Of a DNA stretch of 58,869 nucleotides, positions 7,143 through 16,867 are shown piece after piece (the stretch's first letter is position 1; the number at the start of each line of letters is the position of its first letter). Under the pieces are notes generated by a model, which was not told the DNA's origin, ran no database searches, and saw only the letters and a program-made list of their open reading frames with translations. The translations under genes were made by a program, and so were the position numbers. The stretch comes from Bacteroidota bacterium (GTDB lineage Bacteria; Bacteroidota; JABWAT01): contig JABWAT010000014.1 in NCBI GenBank assembly GCA_013360915.1, positions 1-58,869 on the forward strand. Reading direction: 5' to 3'.

Positions 7143-8288
7143 TTATCGCCTTTTCATCACCATCAGGGTGATATCATCGGTTAATTCCGAGTCATGGTTC
7201 CAGGAGCGGATCGCCGCATTAAAATGATCGACGATCTGCTGCGCAGACCACCCATTCACCTGTTTCAGCAATTCCTGTATGCCGTTGTAACCAAACGGTT
7301 CACCTGCCGGATTGACCAGTTCCGGAAGTCCGTCACTGAAGGCAAACAGAACATCGCCCTTTTGCATGGAAAAACGGATGTCTGAGAAGGGTTGTGACGA
7401 CAAAGATCCCAGTGGCAAAAACTGGTTTTCAATCTCCTCAACAATTCCACTTTTCCACAACAGAACCGGTGGCATCCCGGCATTGATATAGCGGATTGAT
7501 CCACCGGAATAATTCACCATACAAAGTGCCATCATCATCCGGTTCAGATTCAGCGATTTGATGGTTTTATTCGCCGATTGAAAAAAGACGGATGCTTCAC
7601 TGATTTCGGAGTCTGAAACAAACAGTGTTTTCATGATGGAAACCATGAGTCCGGCCTTCATTCCGTGACCGGTGGCATCGCCGATGACCACATTCACCGA
7701 TCCATCCTGCGGGAAGGAGAAATCGTAGTAATCACCACCGACCTCGCTGGCTGTTCTCAGGGAAACTGCAATATCCAGCTCCGGGTGGTTTGGGATTGAA
7801 GCCGGTAACATGGCCAGTTGCAATTCACGGGCTTCATCCAGTTCCTTCCGGACGGTGACAAGTTCGTCGCGCGATTTCAAAGCCTGTTTGAAGGAATCCA
7901 GATTCTGAAGTGCCTTTTTAATCGTCAGTTCCAGATCATTAAAATCGATGGGTTTGATGACGAAATCATACGCACCGCCATTCATGGCCCGACGGATATT
8001 CTGAATGTCGCCGTAGGCCGATACAATCACAGAATATAACAGCGGATTGTTCATTTCCCTGATTTTGGACAGCAAAGTCAGACCATCCATTTCGGGCATG
8101 TTGATATCGGTCAGAACCAATTCAATGTCGGGATTTTCTATCAGCCGTCTGAGGGCATCCACGCCATGGCCGGCAAAATAAAAGTCATAAATCCGGTCAC
8201 GGATTTCCTTCCGGAATTTCTGCCTGATCAGCATTTCCAGATCGGGTTCATCATCCACGATTAATATTTTGGGAGTTGCTGTTTCCAT
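7143..8288 (-). CDS. Response regulator with SpoIIE PP2C phosphatase output
   Basis: A 381-residue protein with a receiver domain (about 6-125) and a SpoIIE phosphatase domain (about 170-380). The phosphoacceptor is Asp61 in LTDINMPEMDG and the conserved lysine is Lys112 in IKPIDF. Phosphatase motifs include SEVGGDYYDF, GDATGHGMKAG, FSDGLPEL and TDDITLMV. It lies three bases after the stop of the seven-GAF kinase gene, its obvious phosphodonor. By family it should convert the kinase signal into dephosphorylation of a STAS antagonist, most likely the one at 6707. It is the second SpoIIE phosphatase within 3 kb, so two inputs may converge on one switch. Confidence 0.92.
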   Translation of the reverse strand: METATPKILIVDDEPDLEMLIRQKFRKEIRDRIYDFYFAGHGVDALRRLIENPDIELVLTDINMPEMDGLTLLSKIREMNNPLLYSVIVSAYGDIQNIRRAMNGGAYDFVIKPIDFNDLELTIKKALQNLDSFKQALKSRDELVTVRKELDEARELQLAMLPASIPNHPELDIAVSLRTASEVGGDYYDFSFPQDGSVNVVIGDATGHGMKAGLMVSIMKTLFVSDSEISEASVFFQSANKTIKSLNLNRMMMALCMVNYSGGSIRYINAGMPPVLLWKSGIVEEIENQFLPLGSLSSQPFSDIRFSMQKGDVLFAFSDGLPELVNPAGEPFGYNGIQELLKQVNGWSAQQIVDHFNAAIRSWNHDSELTDDITLMVMKRR

Positions 8289-8291
8289 GGT

Positions 8292-11200
8292 TTATTTCCT
8301 GGGTTGACGCGGAAGCCGGATGATAAATTCGGTGTAGTGTCCTTCTTCCGTTTCAAAAGACAATTCACCCTGATGTTCCGATACCACAATATCATAACTG
8401 ATGGAAAGACCAAGCCCCGTGCCTTTACCCGATGGTTTGGTGGTAAAGAAGGGAGTAAATAATTTTCCACGGATTTTTTCCGGAATGCCGTGGCCATTGT
8501 CCCGGATGCGTATTTCCACACCCGTGTCGGTTTCCCGGGTCTGAACCCGGATGGTGGCTGGTTCTTCCAGTTTCAGTTCGGTTTTTTTCCGGTGGGCCTC
8601 GTAACATCCGTTGGTGATGATGTTCAGAAACACCCGGCTCATATCCTGCGGAATCATACTGACCGGACTGATATCGGAACCGTAGTCCCGTTCGATGCGG
8701 ATGTTAAACGTTCCATCCTGTGCACGCATGCCGTGATAGACCAGATTCAGATCCTCATCGAGCAATGCATTCACATCGGTGGGTTGTTTATCACCGGTTT
8801 TCCCGCGGGAATGCTGAAGCATGCTGTGGACAATGCTATCGGCCCGTTTGCCATGTTCGTTGATTTTGGCCGCATTCTGTTTCAGCATGGCAATGATCGA
8901 TTCCAGTTCGGCGAGAGCATCCTCTCCCAACACGGTCCGGTGCCGGTTGAATTCTTCAATCAGTTCATCGAGCAGTTCGGCCGATAACTCAGAAAAATTG
9001 TTGACAAAATTGAGCGGATTTTTGATTTCATGAGCAATCCCTGCAGTCAGTTGTCCCAGTGAAGCCAGTTTTTCCTGTGCAATTAACTGATCCTGTGTTG
9101 ATTGCAGATCATCCAGGGTCTTATTCAGTTCCTGATAGGCATTGGCATTGTTGATGGCAATGCCAACCGAGGCAGCAATGGTGGTGAGGAGACGCAGGTC
9201 ATCCTCATTAAATGTATTTTCCTGAACCGTGCTCTGGGCACTGAGCACACCGATAATTTCATCCCCAACCGGAATGGGAACACCCAGGTAAGAGGCCGAT
9301 TTAACTCCCACCCGTTCAATTCCCATTTCGGTGGTTTTTTTATCCAGTTCACTGTTGATCAGCAACGGTTCCTTCTGCAGAATAATCCGGGAAGTTAATC
9401 CCATACCCAAGGGCATGGGCGGGAAATAATCACCATATCCGAAAGGGAAAGAAATGGTGGTTCGTTCCTTATCGAGCAAGGCCAGATAAACAATATCTGC
9501 CTTGAATAATTCCCTCACCTGGTCACCAACCAGATTGATTAATTTGTCAATTTCGAGATGCCCGGCAATTGCCTGACTGATGTGGTTCACCGTTCCCATT
9601 TCGGCTGCCCGTTTTTTGGTCTCATCCAGAAGCCGTTTGGTTTCTTCGAACAGCCGGGCATTTTCCAGGGCCACACTCATCGAGTTGGCAATGGTGGTCA
9701 GCAACCGGATTTCAGAATCGGTGAACGCATTCACTTTTTCGTAGTTTTCAACCAGAATCAGTCCCTTTGCCTCGGTTCCCACTACAATGGGGACCATCAC
9801 CAGAGACAGACTGTGATCGGTTCCCGGAATGTTCGTGGGTTCGGTAATGCCCAGTTTGGCAATTTCCTTTTCGGATGCATCATTCAATACCAGCGTTTTT
9901 CCAGTATCGAGCACGTACCGGGAAAGGGGTGTGGGCTCCATGGGTTCAAAATGCAGCGGAACACCGTGTTCATATTCATACACGAAATGGAGAAGGTTAC
10001 GCTCGCGGTCATAGATGCGGATTCCCAATTCCTGGAAGCCCAGGGTTTCACGTAGCTTATCCCCCACCAGACGAATGATGGACCGGACATCCATTTCGGA
10101 GACCAATCCTTCCTGAATGGCGTTCAGAATGGCCAGTTCCGAGTTTCTCTGCTGGGTTTCTGAAAGCAGTCGTTTGGTTTCTTCAAACAACCGGGCATTT
10201 TCGAGTGCAACGCCCATGTTGGAAGCCAGAGTCAGCAATAACTGACCATCTTTTTCCGAAAACAGATGCTGCCGGTCCAGGTCCTGAACCGTGATAATGC
10301 CGGTTGCAATGCCGTTGTGAATGATCGGAACCCCCATAAAAGATTCCGGCATGTCCCCGGCCAGCGTGCCAACTCCGCTGTGTGCGATAATTTCGGCACT
10401 GGTCCCGAAAATAAGAGGCATGCGGCTATCAACTATTTCTTTCCGGTCCGGATCGATGGGAATCGGTGCCTCATACCGGAACCGGATATCTTTTTCCACC
10501 ACATACCAGTGAAAGATGGTCTCTGTCTCGGGCTGATAGGTGGAAATGGAAACAATCTGTGCATTGAACACTTCACGGATTTTCTCACCAACTAAATCGA
10601 CAATGGACTGGAAGTCGAGCTGCTTGGCCAGCCCTTCACCCACACTGTTAATGATTCCCAATTCAATGGCCTGCTGTTTCGATTCTTCCAGCAACTTTCG
10701 TGTTTCCACAAACAGGGTCGCATTCTGCAGGGCAATCCCCATGTTTGCTGACAGCGTGGAAAGCAATCGCACATCGTTATCATCATAGGCTGATTTTTGA
10801 TAATTTTGAATACTGACCACGCCCAGAATCTGTTCGTTGAACAGAATGGGGACACCCAGATAGGTCTCGGTTTTATCGGCCTCACCGATTCCCTCATCCA
10901 GTATGGCGCCATGCATGGCCTGTTCCTCGAACGAATTCAGCAACAGGGGTTTGCCGGTGGAAATGACTTCGGACGTCAGTCCGCCACCCAAAGGAAACGG
11001 ATCGACGGTCTGATATCCGCGGAAAAATGAATACGGCACCACAATCTGGTTGTGTTCCCTATCCAGCAACAGAATTTCGGTCACCTCTGACTTGAAGATT
11101 TCCCTGACTTTGTCGCCCACAATCCGGGTAACGGTGCTGACATCCAGCTGACGCGACATGGCATCGCCCACGCTGTTGATGATGGAAAGTTCTGCCTGGC

Positions 11201-12785
11201 GTTCCTCGGTTTCTTTCAGCAGCCGCACGGTTTCATCAAAGAGCCGTGCATTCTGCAGCGCCACACTCATACTGCCGGCCAGAGTGGATAGCAACCTCAA
11301 ATCCGATTCAGAGAAGGCATTCTCCTCGTCCACATTCTGCAGACTGATGACACCCGTCACCTCATTGCCTGCCACCATGGGCACAAACAGAAAGGACTTT
11401 GGCATTTCACCAACGAGAACCTGATTGTATCCGGGTTGAATGGCAACTTTGGAATCAATAATGGCTTTCCGTGTTTCCACCACATCTTTCCGGATTCCCT
11501 GCAGCTGGCGTGTACCGAGAAGAGTCCGGTCGCCTTTCTCATAGGCATACCGATCGGTGATCATGCTGGTGGTTGGGTCGTAGGAAACAATATCAATCAC
11601 CTGGGCGTTGAAAATCTCCCGCATTTTCTCGCCAACCAATTCGTAGATGCCATCAATACTGAGCTCTCTGGCCAGGCCTTCCTGCACAGAGGTAATCACG
11701 GCCAGTTCCGCATTGCGCTGCTCGGTTTCATCGAATAACCGTGCATTTTCCAGCGCCACACTCATACTGCCTGCCAAGGTGGTCAGCAACCGCAAATCAG
11801 AATCCGAAAAAGCATTTTCATCATCCACATTCTGCAGACTGATGACACCGATGACTTCAGAGCCGGCGATCATGGGTGCAAAGGCAGCTGATCTCGCATG
11901 TTCACCAACCAGCGTCTGGTTATCATATTGCTGTTCAGTTTCTGGCGTGATATGGGTGAGGAGCAAGGGGTTCCGGGTTTCAATCACATGTTTCCGGTAG
12001 CCTTTCAACGGCCTGGCCCCAAGCAAGGTCCGGTCGCCTTTTTCATAGGCATAGCGATCGGTAATCTGTCCGGTCGATTTGTCGTAAGAAACGATATCGA
12101 TGACCTGGGCGTTAAATATTTCACGCATTTTCTCGCCGACCAGTTCGTAGATGCCATCGATGCTGAGTTCTTTGGCCAGGCCTTCCTGAACACTGGTAAT
12201 GACTGCCAGTTCCGATTTCTGCTGCTCGGTTTCGGCCAGCAGCCGGTTCGTTTCATCAAACAAACGGGCATTGTTCAGCACCGCACCCATGGCCGTCGCC
12301 AGGATGGTGAGCAGCCGTACTTTCTCATCGGTGTAATCGTGCTGTTTATAACTCTGAATGCTGACCACACCCGAGACGGTATCACCAAACAGAATGGGAA
12401 CACCAATGTAAGTCTCCGTCCGTTCGGCATCATTAAGAGCAATGACTCCCAGTGCTTCCCCCTCGGCAAAGGTGCCATGAACCAACGGTTTCCGGCTCGA
12501 AATCACTTTGGAGGTTAATCCCTCTCCCAAAGGAAATGATTCTGCCTCAGCATAACCGCGGTAGTAGGAATAGGGAACGTGAATGGTGGTTCCGGTGGGA
12601 TCCAGCAATAAAATCTCGGTGACTTCCGACTGGAAAATATCCCGGATCTGATCGCCGACTATGCGGATCACCGAGGCAATATCCCGATGACTGGAAATCG
12701 CATGGGTCACCGAGTTGATGATTGCCAATTCGGCTTCCCGCTGTGCTAATTTCGCCAACAGATCTTCTTGAACGGGTGTTGACAT
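8292..12785 (-). CDS. Histidine kinase with seven tandem GAF domains
   Basis: A 1,497-residue soluble sensor kinase with no membrane segment. Seven GAF domains follow one another, each opening with a helix such as AVITSVQEGLAKELS or SIINSVGDAMSRQL and closing with ALENARLFDET. After them comes a coiled linker, a HisKA-type dimerisation helix with phosphoacceptor His1252 in GIAHEIKNPLNF, and an HATPase domain with DNGHGIP and GKGTGLGLS. GAF2 and GAF3 are close to identical over long stretches (compare 12060-12245 with 11580-11745), implying recent internal duplication. It is likely co-transcribed with the downstream REC-SpoIIE gene (3-bp gap) and with the CheY-like gene 111 bp upstream. The ligands are unknown. 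Confidence 0.92.
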   Translation of the reverse strand: MSTPVQEDLLAKLAQREAELAIINSVTHAISSHRDIASVIRIVGDQIRDIFQSEVTEILLLDPTGTTIHVPYSYYRGYAEAESFPLGEGLTSKVISSRKPLVHGTFAEGEALGVIALNDAERTETYIGVPILFGDTVSGVVSIQSYKQHDYTDEKVRLLTILATAMGAVLNNARLFDETNRLLAETEQQKSELAVITSVQEGLAKELSIDGIYELVGEKMREIFNAQVIDIVSYDKSTGQITDRYAYEKGDRTLLGARPLKGYRKHVIETRNPLLLTHITPETEQQYDNQTLVGEHARSAAFAPMIAGSEVIGVISLQNVDDENAFSDSDLRLLTTLAGSMSVALENARLFDETEQRNAELAVITSVQEGLARELSIDGIYELVGEKMREIFNAQVIDIVSYDPTTSMITDRYAYEKGDRTLLGTRQLQGIRKDVVETRKAIIDSKVAIQPGYNQVLVGEMPKSFLFVPMVAGNEVTGVISLQNVDEENAFSESDLRLLSTLAGSMSVALQNARLFDETVRLLKETEERQAELSIINSVGDAMSRQLDVSTVTRIVGDKVREIFKSEVTEILLLDREHNQIVVPYSFFRGYQTVDPFPLGGGLTSEVISTGKPLLLNSFEEQAMHGAILDEGIGEADKTETYLGVPILFNEQILGVVSIQNYQKSAYDDNDVRLLSTLSANMGIALQNATLFVETRKLLEESKQQAIELGIINSVGEGLAKQLDFQSIVDLVGEKIREVFNAQIVSISTYQPETETIFHWYVVEKDIRFRYEAPIPIDPDRKEIVDSRMPLIFGTSAEIIAHSGVGTLAGDMPESFMGVPIIHNGIATGIITVQDLDRQHLFSEKDGQLLLTLASNMGVALENARLFEETKRLLSETQQRNSELAILNAIQEGLVSEMDVRSIIRLVGDKLRETLGFQELGIRIYDRERNLLHFVYEYEHGVPLHFEPMEPTPLSRYVLDTGKTLVLNDASEKEIAKLGITEPTNIPGTDHSLSLVMVPIVVGTEAKGLILVENYEKVNAFTDSEIRLLTTIANSMSVALENARLFEETKRLLDETKKRAAEMGTVNHISQAIAGHLEIDKLINLVGDQVRELFKADIVYLALLDKERTTISFPFGYGDYFPPMPLGMGLTSRIILQKEPLLINSELDKKTTEMGIERVGVKSASYLGVPIPVGDEIIGVLSAQSTVQENTFNEDDLRLLTTIAASVGIAINNANAYQELNKTLDDLQSTQDQLIAQEKLASLGQLTAGIAHEIKNPLNFVNNFSELSAELLDELIEEFNRHRTVLGEDALAELESIIAMLKQNAAKINEHGKRADSIVHSMLQHSRGKTGDKQPTDVNALLDEDLNLVYHGMRAQDGTFNIRIERDYGSDISPVSMIPQDMSRVFLNIITNGCYEAHRKKTELKLEEPATIRVQTRETDTGVEIRIRDNGHGIPEKIRGKLFTPFFTTKPSGKGTGLGLSISYDIVVSEHQGELSFETEEGHYTEFIIRLPRQPRK

Positions 12786-12896
12786 AGACTTTTCCTGGCT
12801 GGTTTTTAAGAACCGTGTTTCGGGATGTGTAATCCAACCGATATCATCATAAACGATATCAGATGAACAGATTGAATGAAATGAAACTGAACGCCA

Positions 12897-13277
12897 TTAA
12901 CTGTTTGGCGGTTCTGGAAGGACTTTTTCGCGCAGTTGGTTGAAATCGATGGGTTTAATCAGGTAGTCATCGCAACCATATTCCAACGCCTGCTGGTAAT
13001 TTTTCTGATCGTTATAGGCGGTGATCATGGCCACTTTTAATTCAGGATAGGTTGTCTTGATCCATCTGAGCAGTTCCAGACCATTCATGCCCGGCATGTT
13101 GATATCTGACAAAATCTGCCTGATGGCTGAGGCTCCGTTTGATTCGAGGTATTGACGTGCTTCCTCTCCCGAGAAAGCAAACAGAAAGGCCACCTGTCCC
13201 GACCGGATTTCCTTCCGGAACCGTTGTTCAAACAAGTCCCGGATATCCTTTTCATCATCAACAACCATGACTTTCAT
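12897..13277 (-). CDS. Single-domain response regulator (CheY-like)
   Basis: A 126-residue stand-alone receiver domain. The acidic pocket is VDDE, the phosphoacceptor is Asp58 in LSDINMPGMNG, the switch threonine is Thr86 in ITAY, and the lysine is Lys108 in LIKPIDF. It resembles the receiver domain of the REC-SpoIIE protein downstream, including the IKPIDFN motif, so both may be phosphorylated by the same kinase. A lone receiver can act as a phosphate sink or bind a partner. The start ATG follows GGAGAGAT. It is the first gene of the minus-strand signalling cluster. Confidence 0.9.
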   Translation of the reverse strand: MKVMVVDDEKDIRDLFEQRFRKEIRSGQVAFLFAFSGEEARQYLESNGASAIRQILSDINMPGMNGLELLRWIKTTYPELKVAMITAYNDQKNYQQALEYGCDDYLIKPIDFNQLREKVLPEPPNS

Positions 13278-13537
13278 GCAATCTCTCCTTCAGGTATCCG
13301 GAATTTTAAAAGCAGTCCGATTTTTTTGAGGTAGGGAAGGTAGAAAATGGGAGTCGGGATTGCAAGGAATAAGACTTTGTCTTAATAAGAACCCTTGTTG
13401 AACAAAGGAGGAGTTGTTTAAAGGGATTTACAGGATCTAAGGCGGGAGGAGTCTGGAATGCCCGGACCCTCCCTGTCATGAACCTGAAGGACTTGTAAGG
13501 AAACGGCATTTGGCCCGACAAACACTGAGGAGGTCTT

Positions 13538-14032
13538 ATGCAAAACCGGTTTTTATTATGGATTCCATTTCTCCTTCTGCCTTTTTCCGCCAATTCTCAA
13601 TCCATAGGTTCCTACCGGATTGATCTGGAAAACGGGAAATCGGTACGAATTTCTGATTTGACTGCCAACGGGCCATTGATTATCACCTTTTGGGCCTTGT
13701 GGTGTAAACCCTGTCTCGCTGAAATGAAGACCTTTCCCTCCCTTCTCGAAAAATTCAGGGAGTCTGGTCTCACCATTCTTGCAGTCAATCAGGACTCGCC
13801 GAAAAGCACAGCCAAAATAAAATCTTTCCTTAAAACAAATGGATTGGACGTGGTGCTGGCTCTCGACTCCGAAAGTGAAGTCCTGAGCCGCTTCAACGGC
13901 GAGGCCATTCCACTCACCCTGCTGGTGGATCAAACAGGAACCGTTGTGTACCGGCAAACCGGCTACTTTCCCGGCGATGAGGCCAAACTGGAAACCGCCA
14001 TTCAATTGCTGTTAGCAGGAAAAGGCCAATGA
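13538..14032 (+). CDS. TlpA/ResA-like periplasmic thioredoxin
   Basis: A 164-residue exported thiol-disulfide protein. A signal peptide (about 1-20) precedes a thioredoxin fold with the redox pair Cys56-Lys-Pro-Cys59 in FWALWCKPCLAEM. The cis-proline loop is AIPLTLLVDQTG. This matches the TlpA/ResA branch of AhpC/TSA-like reductases, which reduce periplasmic disulfides. GAGGAGG precedes the ATG. Its stop overlaps the next start (ATGA at 14029), so translation is coupled to the beta-barrel gene. A third gene encodes another CxxC thioredoxin-fold protein, suggesting the three work together at the envelope. Confidence 0.88.
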   Translation: MQNRFLLWIPFLLLPFSANSQSIGSYRIDLENGKSVRISDLTANGPLIITFWALWCKPCLAEMKTFPSLLEKFRESGLTILAVNQDSPKSTAKIKSFLKTNGLDVVLALDSESEVLSRFNGEAIPLTLLVDQTGTVVYRQTGYFPGDEAKLETAIQLLLAGKGQ

Positions 14033-15627
14033 AACGGATGTTCATTACCGCATTACTCGGGGTTGTGGGTATACCCTTAACCGGACAAACAGATTTTTCA
14101 TTCAGGAATGCATTCCGATATGGAGACGGACAGCGTTTTAACGGATTTGGTACCACCGCCTTCCGCTATTTTGAAAACCTCACAGATATGCAAATCACCC
14201 ATGATGGCCACTACCGGTTTGGACTGCGCTACACACAGGACTCACCAGCAGAAACGGGACTTAGAAAGGAAGAATTTTCCCGTTGGTTTGCTGAATACGA
14301 TACGGATTCCTGGACCATTCGCGCCGGACATTCACCCGCTTTATTTGGACAGGGCTTGTCTCTGAACCTGTTCGAAGACCGTGGCCAGGGTTTTGATTCC
14401 TGGCTGCAGGGGTTGACTGGTGTCTACCGGCATGCGTTTTTCCGGATTCAGGCCATTGCCGGAAAAGTCGAGATTGATGACTCGCTGGTTTTCAGACGAC
14501 AGGACCGGTATGATCTGACTGGCGGGTCCCTGATAGTCCTTCCTTCAGGTCCGGTAGAGATTGGAATTTCTGCAGTTCATGCCCGGGGATTTGGAACTGT
14601 ACCCACGGTACCCTTTTCCCTGTCCTCAGATCTGTCCTCCTTTTCTATTAAAACCAATTTTGACACATGGAGTTTCCTTTCCGACTATCTCGTGCGATGG
14701 ACAAAGGATGACATCACCGGTCTGACGAAAACCGGGAGTGCATTTTACAGTTCTGTTTCGTGGTTTTCCGATCTGATCTCCCTTACCGTTGATTATAAAA
14801 ATTACCGTCTGGATGTCACCAATCCCATTGACAGGCTTGATCCGTACCGGCCATTTAAGCTATTACCTTTTCAAAATCCACCAACCGTTCAAAAGGAGCA
14901 CTCCTGGTTTTTCATTTCCCGTTCATTGAATGAACAGGATTTTAACGATCAAACGGGCGTGCAGGCAGAAATTTTTATCAACCCTGCCGAAAAACTTCAG
15001 CTGACAGCCAACGGGTCTTTCTCAAGCAGAACCACCTCCTGGCAACAGGATGTCTTCGATTTCACCTGGTCAAGAACAACGGGGTCCCTTTTATTATTTC
15101 CCTCTTCCAAGGAAATGTATTCCCCCTTTCATGAATTATTCCTTGAAGCAGACTATGAATTTTCTGACGACTTCTCTTTACGGGGTGCAGTAGCCACCCG
15201 GAGCTTTCACCTCTATAATGACTTTACCGGTCCGGCAGGCAGCCATCAGCAATCCGACCGGGTGCTTATGGGATGGCTTCAATGGAAGGTGACGGACTCC
15301 CAAACCACTCAAGTGCAATCAGAATGGATTCAGTCCGATGATAATTTTAGTCCTGATCCGCATTCAAGCGGTATTTTTCTAAGTTGGATTCAAACGATCG
15401 ATGGTTTTTGGAATGTTGCCCTCCGGCATGAACGGACAACCAACACTTTCGATCCGGGAGGGCGAAAAGATTGGACACTTTTTGAAACAGGACTCCGGTT
15501 AGATGGACGTCACCTGATCACAGTATCTGGCGGGCAGGAACGCGGCGGGTTGACCTGTACCAACGGTGTTTGCCGGTTTATCCAACCCTTTACCGGAGTA
15601 CGTGTATCTATTATAAGCACTTTATAA
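14029..15627 (+). CDS. Predicted outer-membrane beta-barrel protein
   Basis: A 532-residue protein with a signal peptide (MKRMFITALLGVVGIPLTGQ). The rest alternates short beta-strand-like segments rich in aromatic and polar residues (HYRFGLRYTQD, SFSIKTNFDTWSFLSDYLV), the pattern of a large barrel. The early motif on holding position and geometry (WTIRAGHSPALFGQGLSLNLFEDRG) recalls the Bacteroidota DUF6029 barrel family, but I am not certain of that. A CTNGVC pair near the C-terminus could form a disulfide, which would fit its thioredoxin neighbours. It overlaps the preceding gene by 4 bp and lies 15 bp from the next. Confidence 0.75.
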   Translation: MKRMFITALLGVVGIPLTGQTDFSFRNAFRYGDGQRFNGFGTTAFRYFENLTDMQITHDGHYRFGLRYTQDSPAETGLRKEEFSRWFAEYDTDSWTIRAGHSPALFGQGLSLNLFEDRGQGFDSWLQGLTGVYRHAFFRIQAIAGKVEIDDSLVFRRQDRYDLTGGSLIVLPSGPVEIGISAVHARGFGTVPTVPFSLSSDLSSFSIKTNFDTWSFLSDYLVRWTKDDITGLTKTGSAFYSSVSWFSDLISLTVDYKNYRLDVTNPIDRLDPYRPFKLLPFQNPPTVQKEHSWFFISRSLNEQDFNDQTGVQAEIFINPAEKLQLTANGSFSSRTTSWQQDVFDFTWSRTTGSLLLFPSSKEMYSPFHELFLEADYEFSDDFSLRGAVATRSFHLYNDFTGPAGSHQQSDRVLMGWLQWKVTDSQTTQVQSEWIQSDDNFSPDPHSSGIFLSWIQTIDGFWNVALRHERTTNTFDPGGRKDWTLFETGLRLDGRHLITVSGGQERGGLTCTNGVCRFIQPFTGVRVSIISTL

Positions 15628-15642
15628 ACAGAAAGATTGCCA

Positions 15643-16671
15643 ATGAAACTGCTGCTGATTTTATTTACCGGAATGGTCACCTTCTCGCCTGTTACTGCTC
15701 AGAAAAAGGTGCTTGTGGAAATTCTGACCAATTCCCACTGCCCGTTATGTCCGGCTGCCTATACAACTGTGAATAATTACCTGAAAACAGCCGGCAATTC
15801 AGAAAAAATCATTCCGGTTTTTCTGCACATGCCGTTTCCTTACAATGATGATCAGTTATATAAGGACAATACTTCTGATGCATCTGCCAGAAGTTCATAC
15901 TATGGGATCTCTTCGTCAACTCCCCGTGGAATTTTTGATGGTGCCCTGCAAACCAATTCCTATTCCAATTGGGCAGCTACTTTGAATTCCATCAGCAGCT
16001 CCGATTCACCCATCACATTAACCCCATTTGGTAAAATTACAGACAATGTACTGGAAGTAACGGTTGATATTGAACGGACAGGCACCTATTCCCAAACCGA
16101 TTTGAACGTTTTCATTATGCTGGTAGAAAATTTGAATTATTCAGGAAGGAATGGGATCAGCAGACATACCAATGTGGTCAGGCGGATATTAGCCCCCAAT
16201 GGTTCACCACTAATCCTGAATTCAATCGGAGAAAAAACGACCATTACGCAATCTGTTGCCTGGGATTCCAGGTGGGTGGCTGACAGCACCGCCCTTGTTG
16301 TGTTCGTACAGGGGAAATCCGGGAAGGCTGTTTTACAAAGTGAAATGATCCGGTATCCCTATTCTGTCCCAACCGCTGTGTCAGAAAATGAATCTGAAGT
16401 ACCCATAAAAACCAGCTTGTTGCAAAATTATCCAAACCCGTTTAATCCATCGACCACCATACGATGGTATCTGGATACCGGGGGGCCGGTCAGTATTAAG
16501 ATTTTTAACGTAATTGGTCAGCAGGTTGGAACGATTCTGAATCAGTCCATTCAACCGACAGGCCATGGAGAAATAGATTGGAAAGCATCGGGATTGCCGA
16601 CCGGGTTGTATATTATCCGGATGGAAACAGCATCAGGCACTTCCACAATCAGGAGTCTGCTGATGAAGTAA
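15643..16671 (+). CDS. Omp28-like thioredoxin-fold protein with type IX sorting domain
   Basis: A 342-residue exported protein. After a signal peptide (about 1-20) comes VLVEILTNSHCPLCPAA, with Cys33-Pro-Leu-Cys36 in the position of a thioredoxin active site, then a domain like the Omp28 family of Bacteroidota outer-surface proteins. The C-terminus is a sorting domain with NYPNPFNPS, IFNVIGQQV and LPTGLYIIRM, so export by the type IX system is expected. A TTG at 15637 could also open the frame, but the ATG at 15643 places the signal peptide correctly. It is the last gene of the TlpA, barrel and Omp28 unit. Confidence 0.87.
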   Translation: MKLLLILFTGMVTFSPVTAQKKVLVEILTNSHCPLCPAAYTTVNNYLKTAGNSEKIIPVFLHMPFPYNDDQLYKDNTSDASARSSYYGISSSTPRGIFDGALQTNSYSNWAATLNSISSSDSPITLTPFGKITDNVLEVTVDIERTGTYSQTDLNVFIMLVENLNYSGRNGISRHTNVVRRILAPNGSPLILNSIGEKTTITQSVAWDSRWVADSTALVVFVQGKSGKAVLQSEMIRYPYSVPTAVSENESEVPIKTSLLQNYPNPFNPSTTIRWYLDTGGPVSIKIFNVIGQQVGTILNQSIQPTGHGEIDWKASGLPTGLYIIRMETASGTSTIRSLLMK

Positions 16672-16782
16672 CCATGCCGGGTGGAATCGAATTTTGTCGG
16701 CTAGCGGTGGTTTCTGCTAAAATCATGGAATTTTTTAAAAACATGTTGATAGCCACTCACCCTTCCCGGCCGTTAGGGTGAG

Positions 16783-16845
16783 ATTCCGTATTCCGTATTC
16801 CGTATTCCGTATTCCGTATTCTGAATTCTGAATTCTGAATTCTGA
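16783..16845. repeat. Heptamer array switching unit from ATTCCGT to ATTCTGA
   Basis: Five ATTCCGT units (16783-16817) pass without loss of phase into four ATTCTGA units (16818-16845), then ATTCCCT and a CTCCTGACTCCTGTC tail. The change of unit within a continuous 7-bp phase suggests the period, not the base sequence, is what is propagated or maintained. The array lies between the 3' ends of convergent genes. Confidence 0.85.
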
Positions 16846-16867
16846 ATTCCCTCCTGACTCCTGTCTT

